Of a stretch of 64,000 nucleotides of DNA, positions 1 to 12,300 are shown in pieces. The first letter of the stretch is position 1, and the number at the start of each line of letters is the position of its first letter. Below the pieces are notes generated by a model. That model was not told the origin of the DNA. It ran no database searches and saw nothing but the letters and a program-made list of their open reading frames with translations. A program made the translations under genes and the position numbers. Origin of the DNA: Adiantum capillus-veneris (Eukaryota > Streptophyta > Polypodiopsida > Polypodiales > Pteridaceae); the NCBI GenBank assembly GCA_014529385.2, contig CM043942.1, positions 54,808,647 through 54,872,646 of the forward strand. Direction: 5' to 3'.

Positions 1-72
1 CACCACTAGCATACTGCATTTCATTCATGATCTAAGTTCTCTTGCGTCCTAGCAGCATATTTGCTAGGTGGT

Positions 73-97
73 CCCCCCCCCCCCCCCCCCCCCCCCC
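73..97. repeat. Poly-C tract (25 C), first copy
   Basis: An uninterrupted run of 25 C inside duplicated copy 1. The matching run in copy 2 has 19, the main difference between the copies and typical of slippage. Confidence 0.95.
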
Positions 98-159
98 AAG
101 ATTTCCAACCCGGCATTGATGATGCCTCTAGGAATTGTCTTGGTGTAGAGGCCACCCGA

Positions 160-1069
160 ACTAATTTGCCTCCCTTAAAATGCTTCTCATTCAGTGATTA
201 ACGTGGTTTTAGTTCAGTCTTCACGTGCAATCTTAACTTGATTGTAGCCACTGTGATCGTTTATAAAGCTATACATTTCATGGCCTAGAATCTCATCCAA
301 TAGCATGTCTGTAAAGGGCATGGGAAGGGGTCCTTGATAATCTGAGCAATCAAATTCCTATAATCCACACACACCCTCAACTTGCCATTCTTCTTGGGAA
401 CTACCACTATTGGAAACAACTAGTCACTGCTCGGCACCTCTATTATGAACCCTGCATTGAAAAGATTGTCTATCTCCTCCTTGACCTTCTTAGCATAGTT
501 GGGGTTCATCTTGTATCTCTGCAGTCTCACTGGTCTAGAATCTGGCTTTAGTGGTATTTGATGTTGGCATACCTTTGGATCTTCTCCTTTCAAATCAATA
601 TATTCCCAAGAAAATACATCCTTGTATTTCTGGAACAGTGCCTTTGCTTTTTCCTTGATCTCTGTCTTCAGGTGCTTATTGATCTTGATCATTTGAGGGT
701 TCTCCTCTGAGTTGAGATTCTTCCACTTCTTGTTCATTTGGAAGTAGCCAATTTGGACCTCCTCCCTTGTGCTTATCCAATGACTCAGCTTCCTTCTCAG
801 TCCTAATACCAACATCATAATTATTGAAGGGATCAATCAATTCTAGTAGTCCATTATGTGTTCTGATCAACTGCTTGGTTTCCTTGCTCAGAGTCAATAT
901 GACTGGTTTCTGGTGCTATTTTGAAAACAAACTTATCCTATGCTTGTTGTTCTGGTGGTCGTCCATATAATAGATGAACTAGGTGTTTCCCAGGATGCAG
1001 TTCAGTGAACTGGTATGGGTACTGTCTTTTCTTCCTTTCTGCTTGTTCTTGTCAATCAATAGAGTAATT
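160..1069 (-). pseudogene. Gypsy A reverse transcriptase fragment, downstream duplicate
   Basis: On the minus strand the region reads an RT linker (DVFSWEYIDLKGEDPKVCQH, NPNYAKKVKEEIDNLFNAGF) and then, past a TAG at 420-422, PIVVVPKKNGKLRVCVDYRN and YSFINDHSGYNQVKI. These are the first conserved blocks of Ty3/gypsy RT. The TAG replaces the Trp usually found in the D-W-x-x-P-I-V block. A frame change occurs near 740-770, because the upstream IDPFNNYDVGIRTEKEAESL segment is in another frame. The RT ends soon after the SGYNQ block, before the catalytic YxDD, and runs into poly-G coding sequence. Non-functional. Confidence 0.85.
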
Positions 1070-1276
1070 GACATCTTGTTTGTTGTCCAAGCAATGTATC
1101 TGCCCAAAAACACTCCTTTTGATTGGTTGATGGTTTCTTTGTTGGTGCATCATGTCACATACATATTATGATTACTTTTATCTTTGTGAGACACACTGAT
1201 TGAACACCACTAGCATGCTGCATTTCATTCATGATCTAAGTTCTCTTGCGTCCTAGCAGCATATTTGCTAGGTGGT

Positions 1277-1295
1277 CCCCCCCCCCCCCCCCCCC
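1277..1295. repeat. Poly-C tract (19 C), second copy
   Basis: Run of 19 C at the place equivalent to 73-97. Confidence 0.95.
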
Positions 1296-1357
1296 AAGAT
1301 TTCCAACCCGGCATTGATGATGCCTCTGGGAATTGTCTTGGTGTAGAGGCCACCCGA

Positions 1358-2337
1358 ACTAATTTGCCTCCCTTAAAATGCTTCTCATTCAGTGATTAAC
1401 GTGGTTTTAGTTCAGTCTTCACGTGCAATCTTAACTTGATTGTAGCCACTGTGATCGTTTATAAAGCTATACATTTCATGGCCTAGAATCTCATCCAATA
1501 GCATGTCTGTAAAGGGCATGGGAAGGGGTCCTTGATAATCCGAGCAATCAAATTCCTATAATCCACACACACCCTCAACTTGCCATTCTTCTTGGGAACT
1601 ACCACTATTGGAAACAACTAGTCATTGCTCGCCACCTCTATTATGAACCCTGCATTGAGAAGATTGTCTATCTCCTCCTTGACCTTCTTAGCATAGTTGG
1701 GGTTCATCTTGTATCTCTGCAGTCTCACTGGTCTAGAATCTGGCTTTAGTGGTATTTGATGTTGGCATACCTTTGGATCTTCTCCTTTCAAATCAATATA
1801 TTCCCAAGAAAATACATCCTTGTATTTCTGGAATAGTGCCTTTGCTTTTTCCTTGATCTCTGTCTTCAGGTGCTTATTGATCTTGATCATTCGAGGGTTC
1901 TCCTCTGAGTTGAGATTCTTCCACTTCTTGCTCATTTGGAAGTAGCCAATTTGGACCTCCTCCCTTGTGCTTATCCAATGACTCAGCTTCCTTCTCAGTC
2001 CTAATACCAACATCATAATTATTGAAGGGATCAATCAATTCTAGTAGTCCATTATGTGTTCTGATCAACTGCTTGGTTTCCTTGCTCAGAGTCAATATGA
2101 CTGGTTTCTGGTGCTATTTTGAAAACAAACTTATCCTATGCTTGTTGTTCTGGTGGTCGTCCATATAATAGATGAACTAGGTGTTTCCCAGGATGCAGTT
2201 TAGTGAACTGGTATGGGTACTGTCTTTTCTTCCTTTCTGCTTGTTCTTGTCAATCAATAGAGTAATTAAATCTATCTCTGTCAATGGGAAAATGTTCATT
2301 GAAGCCAATTCACTGATCTTCTTAGTGATGTACTTTT
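1358..2337 (-). pseudogene. Gypsy A reverse transcriptase fragment, upstream duplicate
   Basis: Second copy of the RT N-terminal segment, with the same blocks and the same TAG (1618-1620) as the downstream duplicate and only a few substitutions. It continues without a break past 2267 into sequence absent from the other copy. The copia B target site at 2333-2337 interrupts it, and the remainder toward protease resumes at 7519. It is the copy joined to the body of element A. Confidence 0.85.
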
Positions 2338-2614
2338 TGTTGAAGATGATGAAACAGGAAACAGAAGGAAGACAGCAACTCAGAGTAGGAAGAAGATGGA
2401 GAAGGAGAAGACACAGAGCTTGTGTACGAGATCTCTGTAGTCTGTCTCTCTGTATTAGAATAATAATGTATCCAAACTCAGAGCTACAAAGCTTATATGA
2501 AACCCTAAGAGATAAGGTGTCCTTTCACACCGGATGTCCAGGGGGAAAAACCCAGTGGGAGAAAAGTGCCCCTGGTGAAGCGCGTATACACACTAACACT
2601 ACTTCATGTCTACA
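2338..2614 (-). repeat. Copia B 3' LTR
   Basis: 277 bp, TGTTGAAG...TCTACA as read on the plus strand. One difference from the 5' LTR (TTCATG versus TACATG near the inner end). Confidence 0.95.
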
Positions 2615-2625
2615 AATCCCCCCTG
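2615..2625 (-). promoter_or_regulatory. Copia B polypurine tract
   Basis: Directly inside the 3' LTR; minus strand reads CAGGGGGGATT. Expected position and composition for the plus-strand primer of reverse transcription. Confidence 0.85.
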
Positions 2626-2661
2626 TAGTGATAGTGTGAATCCGTACAAGGTAGCAGATCA

Positions 2662-5600
2662 TCATGTGTATGAGAGGAAGCCCAAAGCTTTTTGGAAAGC
2701 TTCAAACTTTTCTCGTGATAACGCCTTCGTAAATAGATCTGCAATGTTATCCTGTGTAGGACAGTAAGTTAGTGTGATCTCCCCTGCATGTAGCCTTTCC
2801 CTGACATAGTGGTAGTGAACCTCTATGTGGATTGTTCTTGCATGAAATACTGGATTCCTTGCAACTGCCATAGCACTCTGACTGTCAGTGAAAATGGTAG
2901 TGGGTGCCTGTTGACACTCACAAAGATCTACCAATAACCTGCGTATCCATACACAATCAACTGTTGCCGTGAAAGCTGCCCTGTACTCAGCTTCACAAGT
3001 TGATGTAGCCACTGTGGGTTGCTTCTTGCTTAGCCAAGATATACATGCATTTCCCAAGAAAAAACAATTGCCACTTGTGGAATGTCGTGTGTCAAAATCA
3101 CCAGCCCAATCTGAATCGCTGTAACCAAGAAGCTGCATAGAACTGTGCTTTCCATACATATCCCCCCTTGGAAAGAACATGGCAAGATTAGGGGTACCTG
3201 AAAGGTAACGAAGTATGCGCTTCACAGCCTGCCAATGATGCATACCTGGGCTGTGCATAAATCTGCTTGCTTGTGAAACCCCAAATTGAATGTCTGGACG
3301 AGTGTTGCCTGCCAAATATATCAAGCAACCAACCGCTGCTGCATAAGTATGTACATCAAAAGTTTCTCTAGCATCATGCATGCTCAACTTTGATCCAATT
3401 TCTACGGGTGTAGAGATTGGCTTACAATTTTGCATACCAAACTTGTCCAAAATTTTATGCAAATATTTTGCCTGCAACATGTATATGCCATCTTCTGATT
3501 GCACAAACTGAATACCCAAGTAATAATGTAGCAAACCAAGATCAGACATCTCAAAGGTTTTTCTCAAAGCATCTTTAAACGCTTCAATTTCATCTGCACT
3601 ATTGCCTGTAAGAAGCATATCATCCACATAAAGTGTTAGCATAATGAGAACTCCATCTCTCTTTTTGACATACAAAGTACTTTCTGTTGGACTATTCTGA
3701 AATCCCTGGCCAATCAAATAAGTATGTATCTTCTCATACCATGCTCTTGGAGCCTGTTTGAGACCATACAAAGCTTTACGCAATCTACATACCTTTTGCT
3801 CTTGACCTTTTACAACAAAACCACTTGGTTGACTTACATAAACTTCTTCCTGCAAATCACCATTCAAAAAAGCAGTTTTGATATCCAACTGATGCACTTT
3901 CCAACCATGATGAGCAGCAATTGCAACTAGTGATCTAACTGTGGACGCACGAGAAGTAGGAGCAAAGGTTTCATCATAATCTATGCCTTTCTGTTGCGCA
4001 TAGCCTTTTGCCACAAGCATTGCTTTGTACCTGTCAACAGTACCATCTTGTTTCTTTTTTACCTTAAAAACCCACTTTGTACCAATAGGCTTTTTACCTG
4101 TAGGCAAGTCCACTAGATCCCACTTATGAATAGAATCAATTTCTTGCTGCATAGCATCTTTCCACTGAACACACTCTAAAGCTTGATCAAATGAATCAGG
4201 CTCATCTGCATCACAAAGAGTGCTAAAGCAAGCCAAATCTACTTGCTCTCTGCCAAAAGTAGTACCAACACGTGTTTTTCGTGGCAACGGTGCATCCAAC
4301 TTGCTATCCTGCAAAGTTTTCTGAACCCATTTAGGCAAGGTTCTTTCTTCCCTGAGAACTTCTTGCTCTTCACGCACAATTTCCTCTACATCATAAGGTG
4401 TCACATGCTGATCAAAAGATTGATCAAGATTATCAACCTGCTGTGATTCTTGATTCTCCACAAAATAAGGAAGCAAACCTTCAAATACATCATGTGTCTG
4501 CATATGAGGTACATCAAAAGCAACCATAGGTTGAGCAGCAGTTTCTGCAAAAATTACATCGCGACTTTCAAAAATCTTATTTGTAGCAGGATTGTAAAGT
4601 CTATAACCTTTACTTCCACTACTGTAGCCCACAAATATACATTTGATTGCCTTATCATCAAGCTTCCCACGTAACTGCTGAGGGATGTGAGCATAAGCAA
4701 GACAACCAAAAACACGAAGATAACTGACTGAAGGTTTTTTGTCATACCAAGCTTCATATGCAGTAATGGTCTTCAAGGCACGAGTAGGACACCTGTTCAA
4801 AACATGTGCTGCACAAGCAACTGCCTCCATCCATAGCTTATGAGGCAAACTCTTAGCCTTGAACATACATCTAGCTGTCTCCATTAAAGACCTGTTCTTC
4901 CTTTCTGCAACACCATTCTGTTGTGCTGTGTATGGCAGGCATAGTGCATTGGTGTTTAATGCCTTTCTTTCCCAAAAAATCCTTAAATGCACCTGACATG
5001 TATTCACCTCCTCGATCGGTACGAAGAGTCTGTACTTTGCAACCTGTTTCATTTTCAACCATGGCGACATAATGTTGAAAAACTGCAAACACATCTGACT
5101 TTGCTTTGAGTGGATACACCCAACAAAACCTGGAAAAGTCATCAATGAAGGTCACAAAATAAAGGCTGTTTCCTATAGATGGCGTCCTCATAGGACCACA
5201 TACATCACTGTGTACAAGCTGCAACTTTCGTGTCGCTCTAACTGAACCATCCTGCGAAAATGCAAATCTGTGCATCTTTCCAAGAACGCAACCTTCACAT
5301 ACATGTCTTGGTGGCTTCTCCAATAAAGACAAATCATGCACCATATTATGACGTTGTAAAGTCATCAAACTGCCATAACTAACATGCCCAAATCTAGCAT
5401 GCCACAACTCAGCATCCTGCATGGCCTGAGTCTTTGTTTCTGGAATACATACCTGAATCTGCTTTTCATAATGATCTAGCACAAATAGTCCATTTTCCAG
5501 CGTACCTGTAGTGATAAGAGAATAACCAGTCTCTCGATCTCGTACAATACATCTGTCATCCTCAAAAATGACCCGAAGACCATTTTTTGCAAGAGAGGAT

Positions 5601-6838
5601 ACAGACAACAAATTCTTCTTGATCCCTGGAACATATAAGACATCTGGCAAGCATAAATCTGAAGCATCTGAAATGGTAATCAAAATCTTACCAACGCCTT
5701 TGATTGGATAAGAAGCATTATTTGCACATGTCACCTTCTTTCCTGCTGGAGCTGCATCCAATGAACAAAACAAATCCTTCCTTGAAGTAATATGCCTGGA
5801 TGCACCACTATCAAAGTACCAAATCATTTGTGTCTTGTCAACACTGTAAGCAGAAAAATCTGAACATACTACAAAAGCATAAGAATCCTGCACAAAGTTT
5901 GCAGACTCTTCTTTAGCTGTAGAAGAATCACCAGAAGCTGAAACAACCAAACTTGACTCTTTCTTCTTTTCTTTAGCAATTCGCTTTTTACACTCACTAA
6001 TGTAGTGACCAGGTTTCTTGCAGTAGTGACATTTACCTTTCTTCTTGGACTTGTCGGAATCACCTTTAGACTTCTCTGAAGACTGTCCTGCACCAGACTT
6101 GGAGTGATGAGCACTCTCTTTACCCCTGTTTTTGTTCTGTACAACAAGAGCATGATCCATACCATCCACCTGTAAAGACTTGTTCTTACGTGATTGATCC
6201 TCCTGCAATAGCAAAGCCACTAACTCTTCAAAATGAAGAGGGTCAGGATTAGCTCGCAAAGACAGAGTCAAAGAAGTCTGAAAAGTCAAATAAGATGGTG
6301 GTAGTGAATTGAGTGTTTTGGAAACCAAGTCCTTCTCTGGAATCACTTCATCAATGCTAAGCAATTGCTCTTTAAGATCCCTGATTTTTGTAAGATGCTC
6401 GACAATATCGTCACCTTCGTCCATCTGTATTTTGTCAAGTTGTTTCTTCAAAAACTCTATTCTGGCAGCGTTTCTTCCTCCAAACATAGCTTGCAGAGTG
6501 TTCCAAGCATCCTCAGAAGTTCTGCAAGATCTGATATGTGGTGTGATTGTCCTCTTTATGGTTAAGGCAATCACAGCCATAGCCTGTGCATCTTTAGTAT
6601 CCCATCTCTTTTGCTCTGGAGTGACTTGTGAGGGTCCTGCACCAACAGCTGCACCACGACCAGGCGTGGCAGGTGCAATGCTACCTGGACGAACTTCATC
6701 TCCAGATACATAATCCCACAATCCTTTACCAACCAAAACATTTTTGGCCATAAAAGACCAAAGAGAATAGTTGGTACCATCCAATTTGTCTTCGGATGTA
6801 AACGCACCAAAAATCTCTTTCTCCGTAGATTGAGCCAT
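2662..6838 (-). pseudogene. Copia B gag-pol polyprotein with one frameshift
   Basis: Likely start is the ATG at 6836-6838 (MAQSTEKEIF). Domains in order: gag with a GTNYSLWSFMAKNVL block; CCHC zinc knuckle CHYCKKPGHYISEC (near 5990-6030); retropepsin YFDSGASRHIT (near 5815); H2C2 integrase zinc region WHARFGHVS...CEGC; integrase core with HSDVCGP, TFIDDFSR and DRGGEYMS; RT with TAFLNGDLQEEVYV and the active-site YVDD (near 3620); RNase H with DSDWAGD, ISWLSKKQ and EAEYRA. The frame is open on both sides of a 4-bp tandem duplication (GGCAGGCA, 4934-4941) inside the integrase core, which shifts the frame. I saw no other break. The retroelement enzymes would act in cytoplasmic particles, with the integrase in the nucleus. 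Confidence 0.93.
4934..4941. other. 4-bp tandem duplication causing the copia B frameshift
   Basis: GGCA is repeated once (GGCAGGCA). The related copia C lacks the extra 4 bases at the equivalent integrase position, just before the PQQNGVAERKN block, and reads through in one frame. Confidence 0.85.
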
Positions 6839-7222
6839 ACTGTAGATGCACACAAGAGAGCAAAAGAACCTCCAAGAGATTCACAAATCTCCTCTCCAAT
6901 CCAAGCAAAACTCTACACAAAATCTCAGCACAAAGCTAAGACAAGCTGCTTCCCAAAAGAGCTGTTTACCTGAAGAAAATCTGTCAAAAAGCACACCCTC
7001 TTGATCTAAACGCCTCCGAAAAGTAACTTCTGCTACGCTGCTCAGAACAAAATTCTGAGGGCTCGAACGGCTTTGAAAGGCGGTAAAACCCCAGGTCACC
7101 TACTCAGAATACTCCCGGAACGTCGAGGATGCTCCCACGAACAAATTTTCCGAAAACTGCCTGAAAACTGCGATTGCGCGCGCGGACGCGAAAACGCAAG
7201 TAGAGGCTCTGGAAATCACCTC

Positions 7223-7234
7223 GCTCTGATACCA
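7223..7234 (-). promoter_or_regulatory. Copia B primer binding site (initiator tRNA-Met)
   Basis: Minus strand TGGTATCAGAGC, separated by two bases from the 5' LTR. Exact match to the 3' end of plant initiator tRNA-Met. Confidence 0.95.
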
Positions 7235-7236
7235 AT

Positions 7237-7513
7237 TGTTGAAGATGATGAAACAGGAAACAGAAGGAAGACAGCAACTCAGAGTAGGAAGAAGATGGAG
7301 AAGGAGAAGACACAGAGCTTGTGTACGAGATCTCTGTAGTCTGTCTCTCTGTATTAGAATAATAATGTATCCAAACTCAGAGCTACAAAGCTTATATGAA
7401 ACCCTAAGAGATAAGGTGTCCTTTCACACCGGATGTCCAGGGGGAAAAACCCAGTGGGAGAAAAGTGCCCCTGGTGAAGCGCGTATACACACTAACACTA
7501 CTACATGTCTACA
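7237..7513 (-). repeat. Copia B 5' LTR
   Basis: 277 bp. On the minus strand it carries a TATA-like CATATAAG (about 7391-7398) that could serve as promoter. Flanked by the CTTTT duplication at 7514-7518. Confidence 0.95.
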
Positions 7514-7518
7514 CTTTT

Positions 7519-8120
7519 TGCGTAGTTCCTCTGGTTTGAGATCTTTCTTCCAGCTTCTGGTGTCACTTTTATTCTCCTACTAGATCCCTGAATTGTTAGT
7601 GTTTGATTAGCATAATCATGGATTGCTCTAGCCATTCTTAGAATCTTAGCCATGGTCTACCTAGAAGCATCCCACAGGCTCCTTGCACATCCAATACCAA
7701 GAAGCTGGGCTTGAATTTATTTTTTCCTACTATGAACTACATGTTCTCAATCAAACTTGTGGCTTGAACTACCCTGTGATGAGCCATTCTTACTTTCAAT
7801 GGTGTTGGTTCTAAATCTTGAATCCCCAATCTCTACCTCAAATGCTCACCGAGGATATTAACTCCAGCTTCCCATCTAGTATTACTCCAAAAAATGGTTC
7901 CCATTGCTTCCTTAGCTTGTATTCTACTTGTATAATTGGGACCTCATCGTCTCTTATGGCTGCCAAGTCTATTGCCCTACTTTTAACTTGTGCCTTTATC
8001 TTTTGTTTGATAAATTTTGCAGCTTCTAGTAATGCGCATCTGATATCATCTAGCTCCACTGTCAGCTTTTGGATTCGTTCACAGATCTTTACATAAATTT
8101 CATCCTATTCATTACCAGAA
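7519..8120 (-). pseudogene. Gypsy A protease region remnant
   Basis: Continues element A after copia B. The minus strand carries the C-terminal half of a retropepsin domain: FLVLDVQGACGMLLGRPWLR (about 7630-7710), the conserved ILG-D-W-L-like block of gypsy proteases. Upstream, FFGVILDGKLELISS (about 7850-7900) sits where the active site should be and resembles the LDGG variant seen in element I at 58818-59816. Several stops and shifts; non-functional. Confidence 0.7.
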
Positions 8121-9203
8121 CTACAATCTGAACTGAAAGATTTCTCATCTATTTGACTATCTTCACAGTTCCACTGGGATGGCTTTCCTTGTTTGGCCGT
8201 TGACTGACCAGTGGACTCTCTGACTGATCCTTCATCAATTCAATGCCTCTAGCTTTGATCAAGTCTGATCAGACTTGTCATACTTCCTCAACCAAGCTCT
8301 ACACTACAGCTATCAAGGATTCATTCAATCCAGATACTACTTTTTCTCTTGAGTGCTCCTCTTGAGTCCCTGAAGGTTGAGGTTGTAGTTTCTATATTGT
8401 TCAAGACTCAGAACACTCTCGCTGTTCTAGCATTTTCTTTGCAAGTTTTCTGTGATTCTAATTTCCATCGCTCCCTGTTCTTGCCATTCATCAACTACTT
8501 TTTCCTTGCCTTCGGTTTTCCATGTGGCTCTCTATTGTTCCCACTTCTTGGCTTCAGTAGGTTGCTTCTTTGCAGGTTCATCTGGGATTTCTTCAATTAT
8601 AAGTCCTTTACTTTTGGTCACCACCCTTACTATTTTGGGGATTTTTGTTTAGTCCCCTCTGGTTTGGCAACGTTTGGGTACTGAGATGAAAAGTGACCAT
8701 ACTTTCCCCATGTATAACAATTTAAGCTTTGTTTGCCAAAGTCACATCTGGCTCTCTCCCTACCAGTACCTCCTTGCAAGTTGCCTCTGCCATTACTAGT
8801 ACCTGGTACTAGTGTCATTGTCCTTGGATCCACTTGGCCCCTTTGCGTTCACTGCTTTAGGATTTGTCAGTGCTATCATTGATAAGTCTTTTCCCTTCTT
8901 GAAATGACAAATCTTGATGCCAGAGTTACCCCACACATGCACATAAACCTTGCAATATGTGCATTGTGAGCATTCATTAGATTTGTCGTCTCTAGATTTG
9001 CATTTTGAACACCAGATCTCCATCTTTTTGATTGAAGACCTCGTCTGAGCCATTTCAACAATTTGCTTTGATATCTCTTCCAGCTTTCTGGTCTAGGAAC
9101 CCTTCTTCTTGGTTTTCCCTTGATTATCTAAGTCACTTTTAGATAAGGTGGAAGTAGTGTTGGACTCTGACCCATCATTTGATGACTCGTTGTGACTAGA
9201 TTG
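8121..9203 (-). pseudogene. Gypsy A gag C-terminal region with damaged zinc knuckle
   Basis: Short minus-strand frames. One reads CYTWGKYGHFSSQYP (about 8676-8723), a CCHC knuckle in which the second and fourth Cys are replaced by Trp and Tyr. Another (8796-9053) reads a Cys-rich WCSKCKSRDD...CSQCTYCK stretch. These suit the nucleic-acid-binding end of a gag protein but are degraded. The block ends at the copia C target site GATTG (9199-9203). Confidence 0.6.
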
Positions 9204-9378
9204 TGTTGGAATTAGGTATGCAGAGAAACACACACAGCTTGGAGAAGATGAAGGAAGCTCAAGGCACACAAATGAGAGTGTGTTACTTAGTGTGCAATGG
9301 AAAGATAGATAGCCCTAGAGTGATGGGCGTATATACAATGCACGGGGAAAAAAACTTCCTAAAGAGGGCAAAAATGCC
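9204..9378 (-). repeat. Copia C 3' LTR, inner end deleted
   Basis: Matches the first ~175 bp of the copia D left LTR, then jumps directly to pol sequence. The equivalent ~115 bp in D (about 17933-18048), with the LTR end, polypurine tract and 3' UTR, is missing. Confidence 0.85.
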
Positions 9379-9390
9379 CCGAGGACATGA

Positions 9391-12300
9391 TCAGTCCACA
9401 AAGGGGAGTAAGCCCAAAGCTTTGCGAAAAGCTTCAAGCTTCTCACGAGACAATGCCTTTGTGAAAAGATCTGCAATGTTGTCCTGTGTTGGCACATAAG
9501 CCAAGATGATCTCTCCTGCTGAGAGCCTCTCCCTGACATAGTGGTAATGCACCTCAATGTGCTTTGTGCAAGCATGAAAAACTAGGTTCCTCTCAACTAC
9601 CAATGCGCTCTAACTGTCAGTGTAGATAGTGTTGGAAATTTCCTGTCCAACACCCAAATCAGCCATAAGGCGTTTGAGCCATACACACTCAACCGTAGCT
9701 GTGACGACTACCTTGTACTCAGCCTCACAGCTTGAATTGGCCACAGTAGGTTGCTTCTTGCTCAACCATGATATACATGAACTGCCAAGCATGAAACAAA
9801 AACCACTTGTGGACACTCTCGTGTCAAAACAACCAACCCAATCTGAGTCCAAAAAAGCATGTAAGTTTGGCGGCAATGATCCCCCTTGGGATAAAACAAG
9901 CCAAGATGTAAAGTGCCACTAAGGTAGCGGAAAATCCTCTTGACAGCCTGCCAATGCTTAGACCCTGGGCTATGCATAAATCTGCTGACCTGTGAGACTG
10001 CAAACTAAATATCCGGTCTCGTGTTGCATACATAAATGAGGCATCCAACAATAGTTTGGTATAGAGTGACATCTGCAGGATCACCAGCATCATGAAGACC
10101 CAATTTCAAACCTGTTTCCATGGGAGTGGCAATAGGTTTGCAATCCTCAAGTCCAAACTTACATAGCAATGTCTCTATGTAACTTTTCTGACACAAGGCA
10201 ATTCCACCATCACACTGCTTAAACTGTATACCCAAATAATGATGCAACAGCCCCAAATCTTTCATCTTGAAAGTAGCATTCAAATCAGCCTTCAATTCAG
10301 CAATAAGTCTCTCATTTGGTCCAGTGATCGGAAAATCATCTACATAAAGAACCACAATGAGAAGTACATCACCCTCATGATTTACATACAATGTGCTTTC
10401 TGTTGGACTGTTACGAAAACCTTGTTTGATCAAATGAGTGTCAGCTTTCTCATACCAAGCACGTGGAGATTGCTTCAACCCATACAAAGCTTTCTTACAT
10501 CTGCACACTTTGTCCTCTTGTCCTTTCTTGACAAAACCGTGAGGCTGTGTTACATAAACTTCCTCAAATATGTCACCATTCAAGAAAGCAGTAACAATGT
10601 CTGATTGATGTACATCCCAACCAAAATGAGCTGCCAATGCACATAGAAAATGCACAGTAGTCATACGACAAGTGGGAGCAAAAGTATCTTCATAATCTAT
10701 GCATTTTTGCTGTGCATAACCCTTTGCAACAAGTCGAGCCTTATGGCGATCGATCTCACCATCCAACTTGTGTTTCAAATTGTAAGCCCACTTCGTACCA
10801 GTGGCCTTTTTGCCAGGAGGAAAATCACATAAAGTCCATGTGTCATTTTCTATAAGTGCATCATATTCTAATTGCATGGCAGCCATCCAATTTTCTGAAT
10901 TTTGTGCTCCGTCAGAAGACAGACGTTCCTCAACATCATGTAAGCTAGACACAGCCAAAGCATAACAATCTGATGCATAAGATGCATGGCGAGAGCCTGA
11001 ACGAGTACGACTAGACAAAGGTGCATCCAATTTACTATCACACAAAGTGTGCACCAGCCATTTTGGCATACCTCTAGCCTGCTCATTTTCAGCCCTTTCC
11101 TCATCAAGTACATCATGTACATCTGCATCAGTAATAGGCTGATTTGTAACATTTTTGAAAACCCCCATAGGCTGTACATTTGCCTCATTGGAACTTACAT
11201 TCGAACTTCCACCACTGAAAAGAGGCAACAAAGTGTCATAAATGTCCTGTGAGCTTACATTACTGTCTCTAGTACATGACAGCAAGGGCTGAACAGAATC
11301 TTCCACAAACACTACATCTCGTGAAACCAAAATACGCTTTGTTTACGGATGATACAACCTGCAACCTTTGCTTTCAATGCTATAACCAACAAAAATACAT
11401 TTGACAGCCTTATCATCCAATTTTCTGCGCTGCACTTGTGGCACTAAACCATAAGCCAAACAACCAAAAACACGCATGTGCTCAATAGATGGCTTTCTAT
11501 CATGCCATGCTTCATATGGAGTCACAGACTGCAACGCTTTTGTAGGACACCTGTTGAGTACATAAGTGGCACACATGACAGCCTCGAGCCAAAATGAATG
11601 TGGTAAAGCTTGACTCTTGACCATACATCTTGCCATTTTCGTAAGAGACCTATTTTTCCTCTCAGCAACACCATTTTGCTGAGGCATATACGGCACTGTA
11701 CATTGGTGTTTTATCCCACGACTAGCCAGAAATGCATTAAATTCATGAGACATATACTCCCTCCCTCGATCGAAACGGAGGGTGCCCATAGTACATTTCA
11801 ATACATTTTCAGCCATAGCCAGAAATTGTTTGAAGCACATAAAAACTTAGGACTTCTCTTTAAGCGGAAATAGCCATGCATGCCTAGAGTAATCATCAAT
11901 AAAATTCACGAAGTACAGGTAATTGCCCAAGGACGGAGTTTGCATGGGCCCACAAACATCACTATGCACAAGCTGCAACCTTCATGTGGCCCTAACTGAA
12001 CCATCCTTTGGAAACTTAGAACGTTGCATTTTACCCAAAATACAGCCTTCACAAACATGTTTGACAGGTGCTTCAAGAGGCGGCAAAGAAGCAACCATAT
12101 CAGATTTCTGCAAACGCAGCAAACTGGCAAAATTCAGATGACCAAAACGTGCATGCCAAAGTTTTGCATCTGAAATAGCCCTTGAATCTGAAACTGCATT
12201 TGCAAAATTTTGTTCACACTTGTCATACAAAGTGAGTTTATACAGCCCACGACACAAAAAGCCAGATGCAACAATTTCATCACCAAAACCGAGATCATGA

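Larger units (their letters stand above)
1..2267. repeat. Tandem duplication of a ~1.07-kb gypsy pol segment
   Basis: Bases 1-1069 and 1205-2267 are nearly identical, offset 1204 before and 1198 after the poly-C tract (25 versus 19 C). About 135 bp (1070-1204) has no counterpart in the second copy. Both copies share the same internal TAG stop in the RT frame (420-422 and 1618-1620) and the same frame shift, so the damage came before the duplication. Because the first copy starts at the window edge, further copies to the left are possible. Confidence 0.92.
2338..7513 (-). mobile_element. Ty1/copia retrotransposon B, nearly intact and recent
   Basis: Complete 5,176-bp element in minus orientation: 277-bp LTRs at both ends starting TG and ending CA, PBS matching initiator tRNA-Met, polypurine tract, and a gag-pol frame broken once. 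The 5-bp target site duplication CTTTT is perfect (2333-2337 and 7514-7518). In my side-by-side reading the LTRs differ at a single base, so insertion is recent. The target is the pol region of gypsy element A. Confidence 0.95.

Noticed and set aside
2181-2639. Plus-strand frame of 152 codons
   Set aside because: It crosses the copia B LTR border, so it is a chance fusion of gypsy A antisense and LTR sequence.
6309-6713. Plus-strand frame of 134 codons opposite copia B gag
   Set aside because: Antisense shadow of the gag coding sequence, which has clear motifs on the minus strand.
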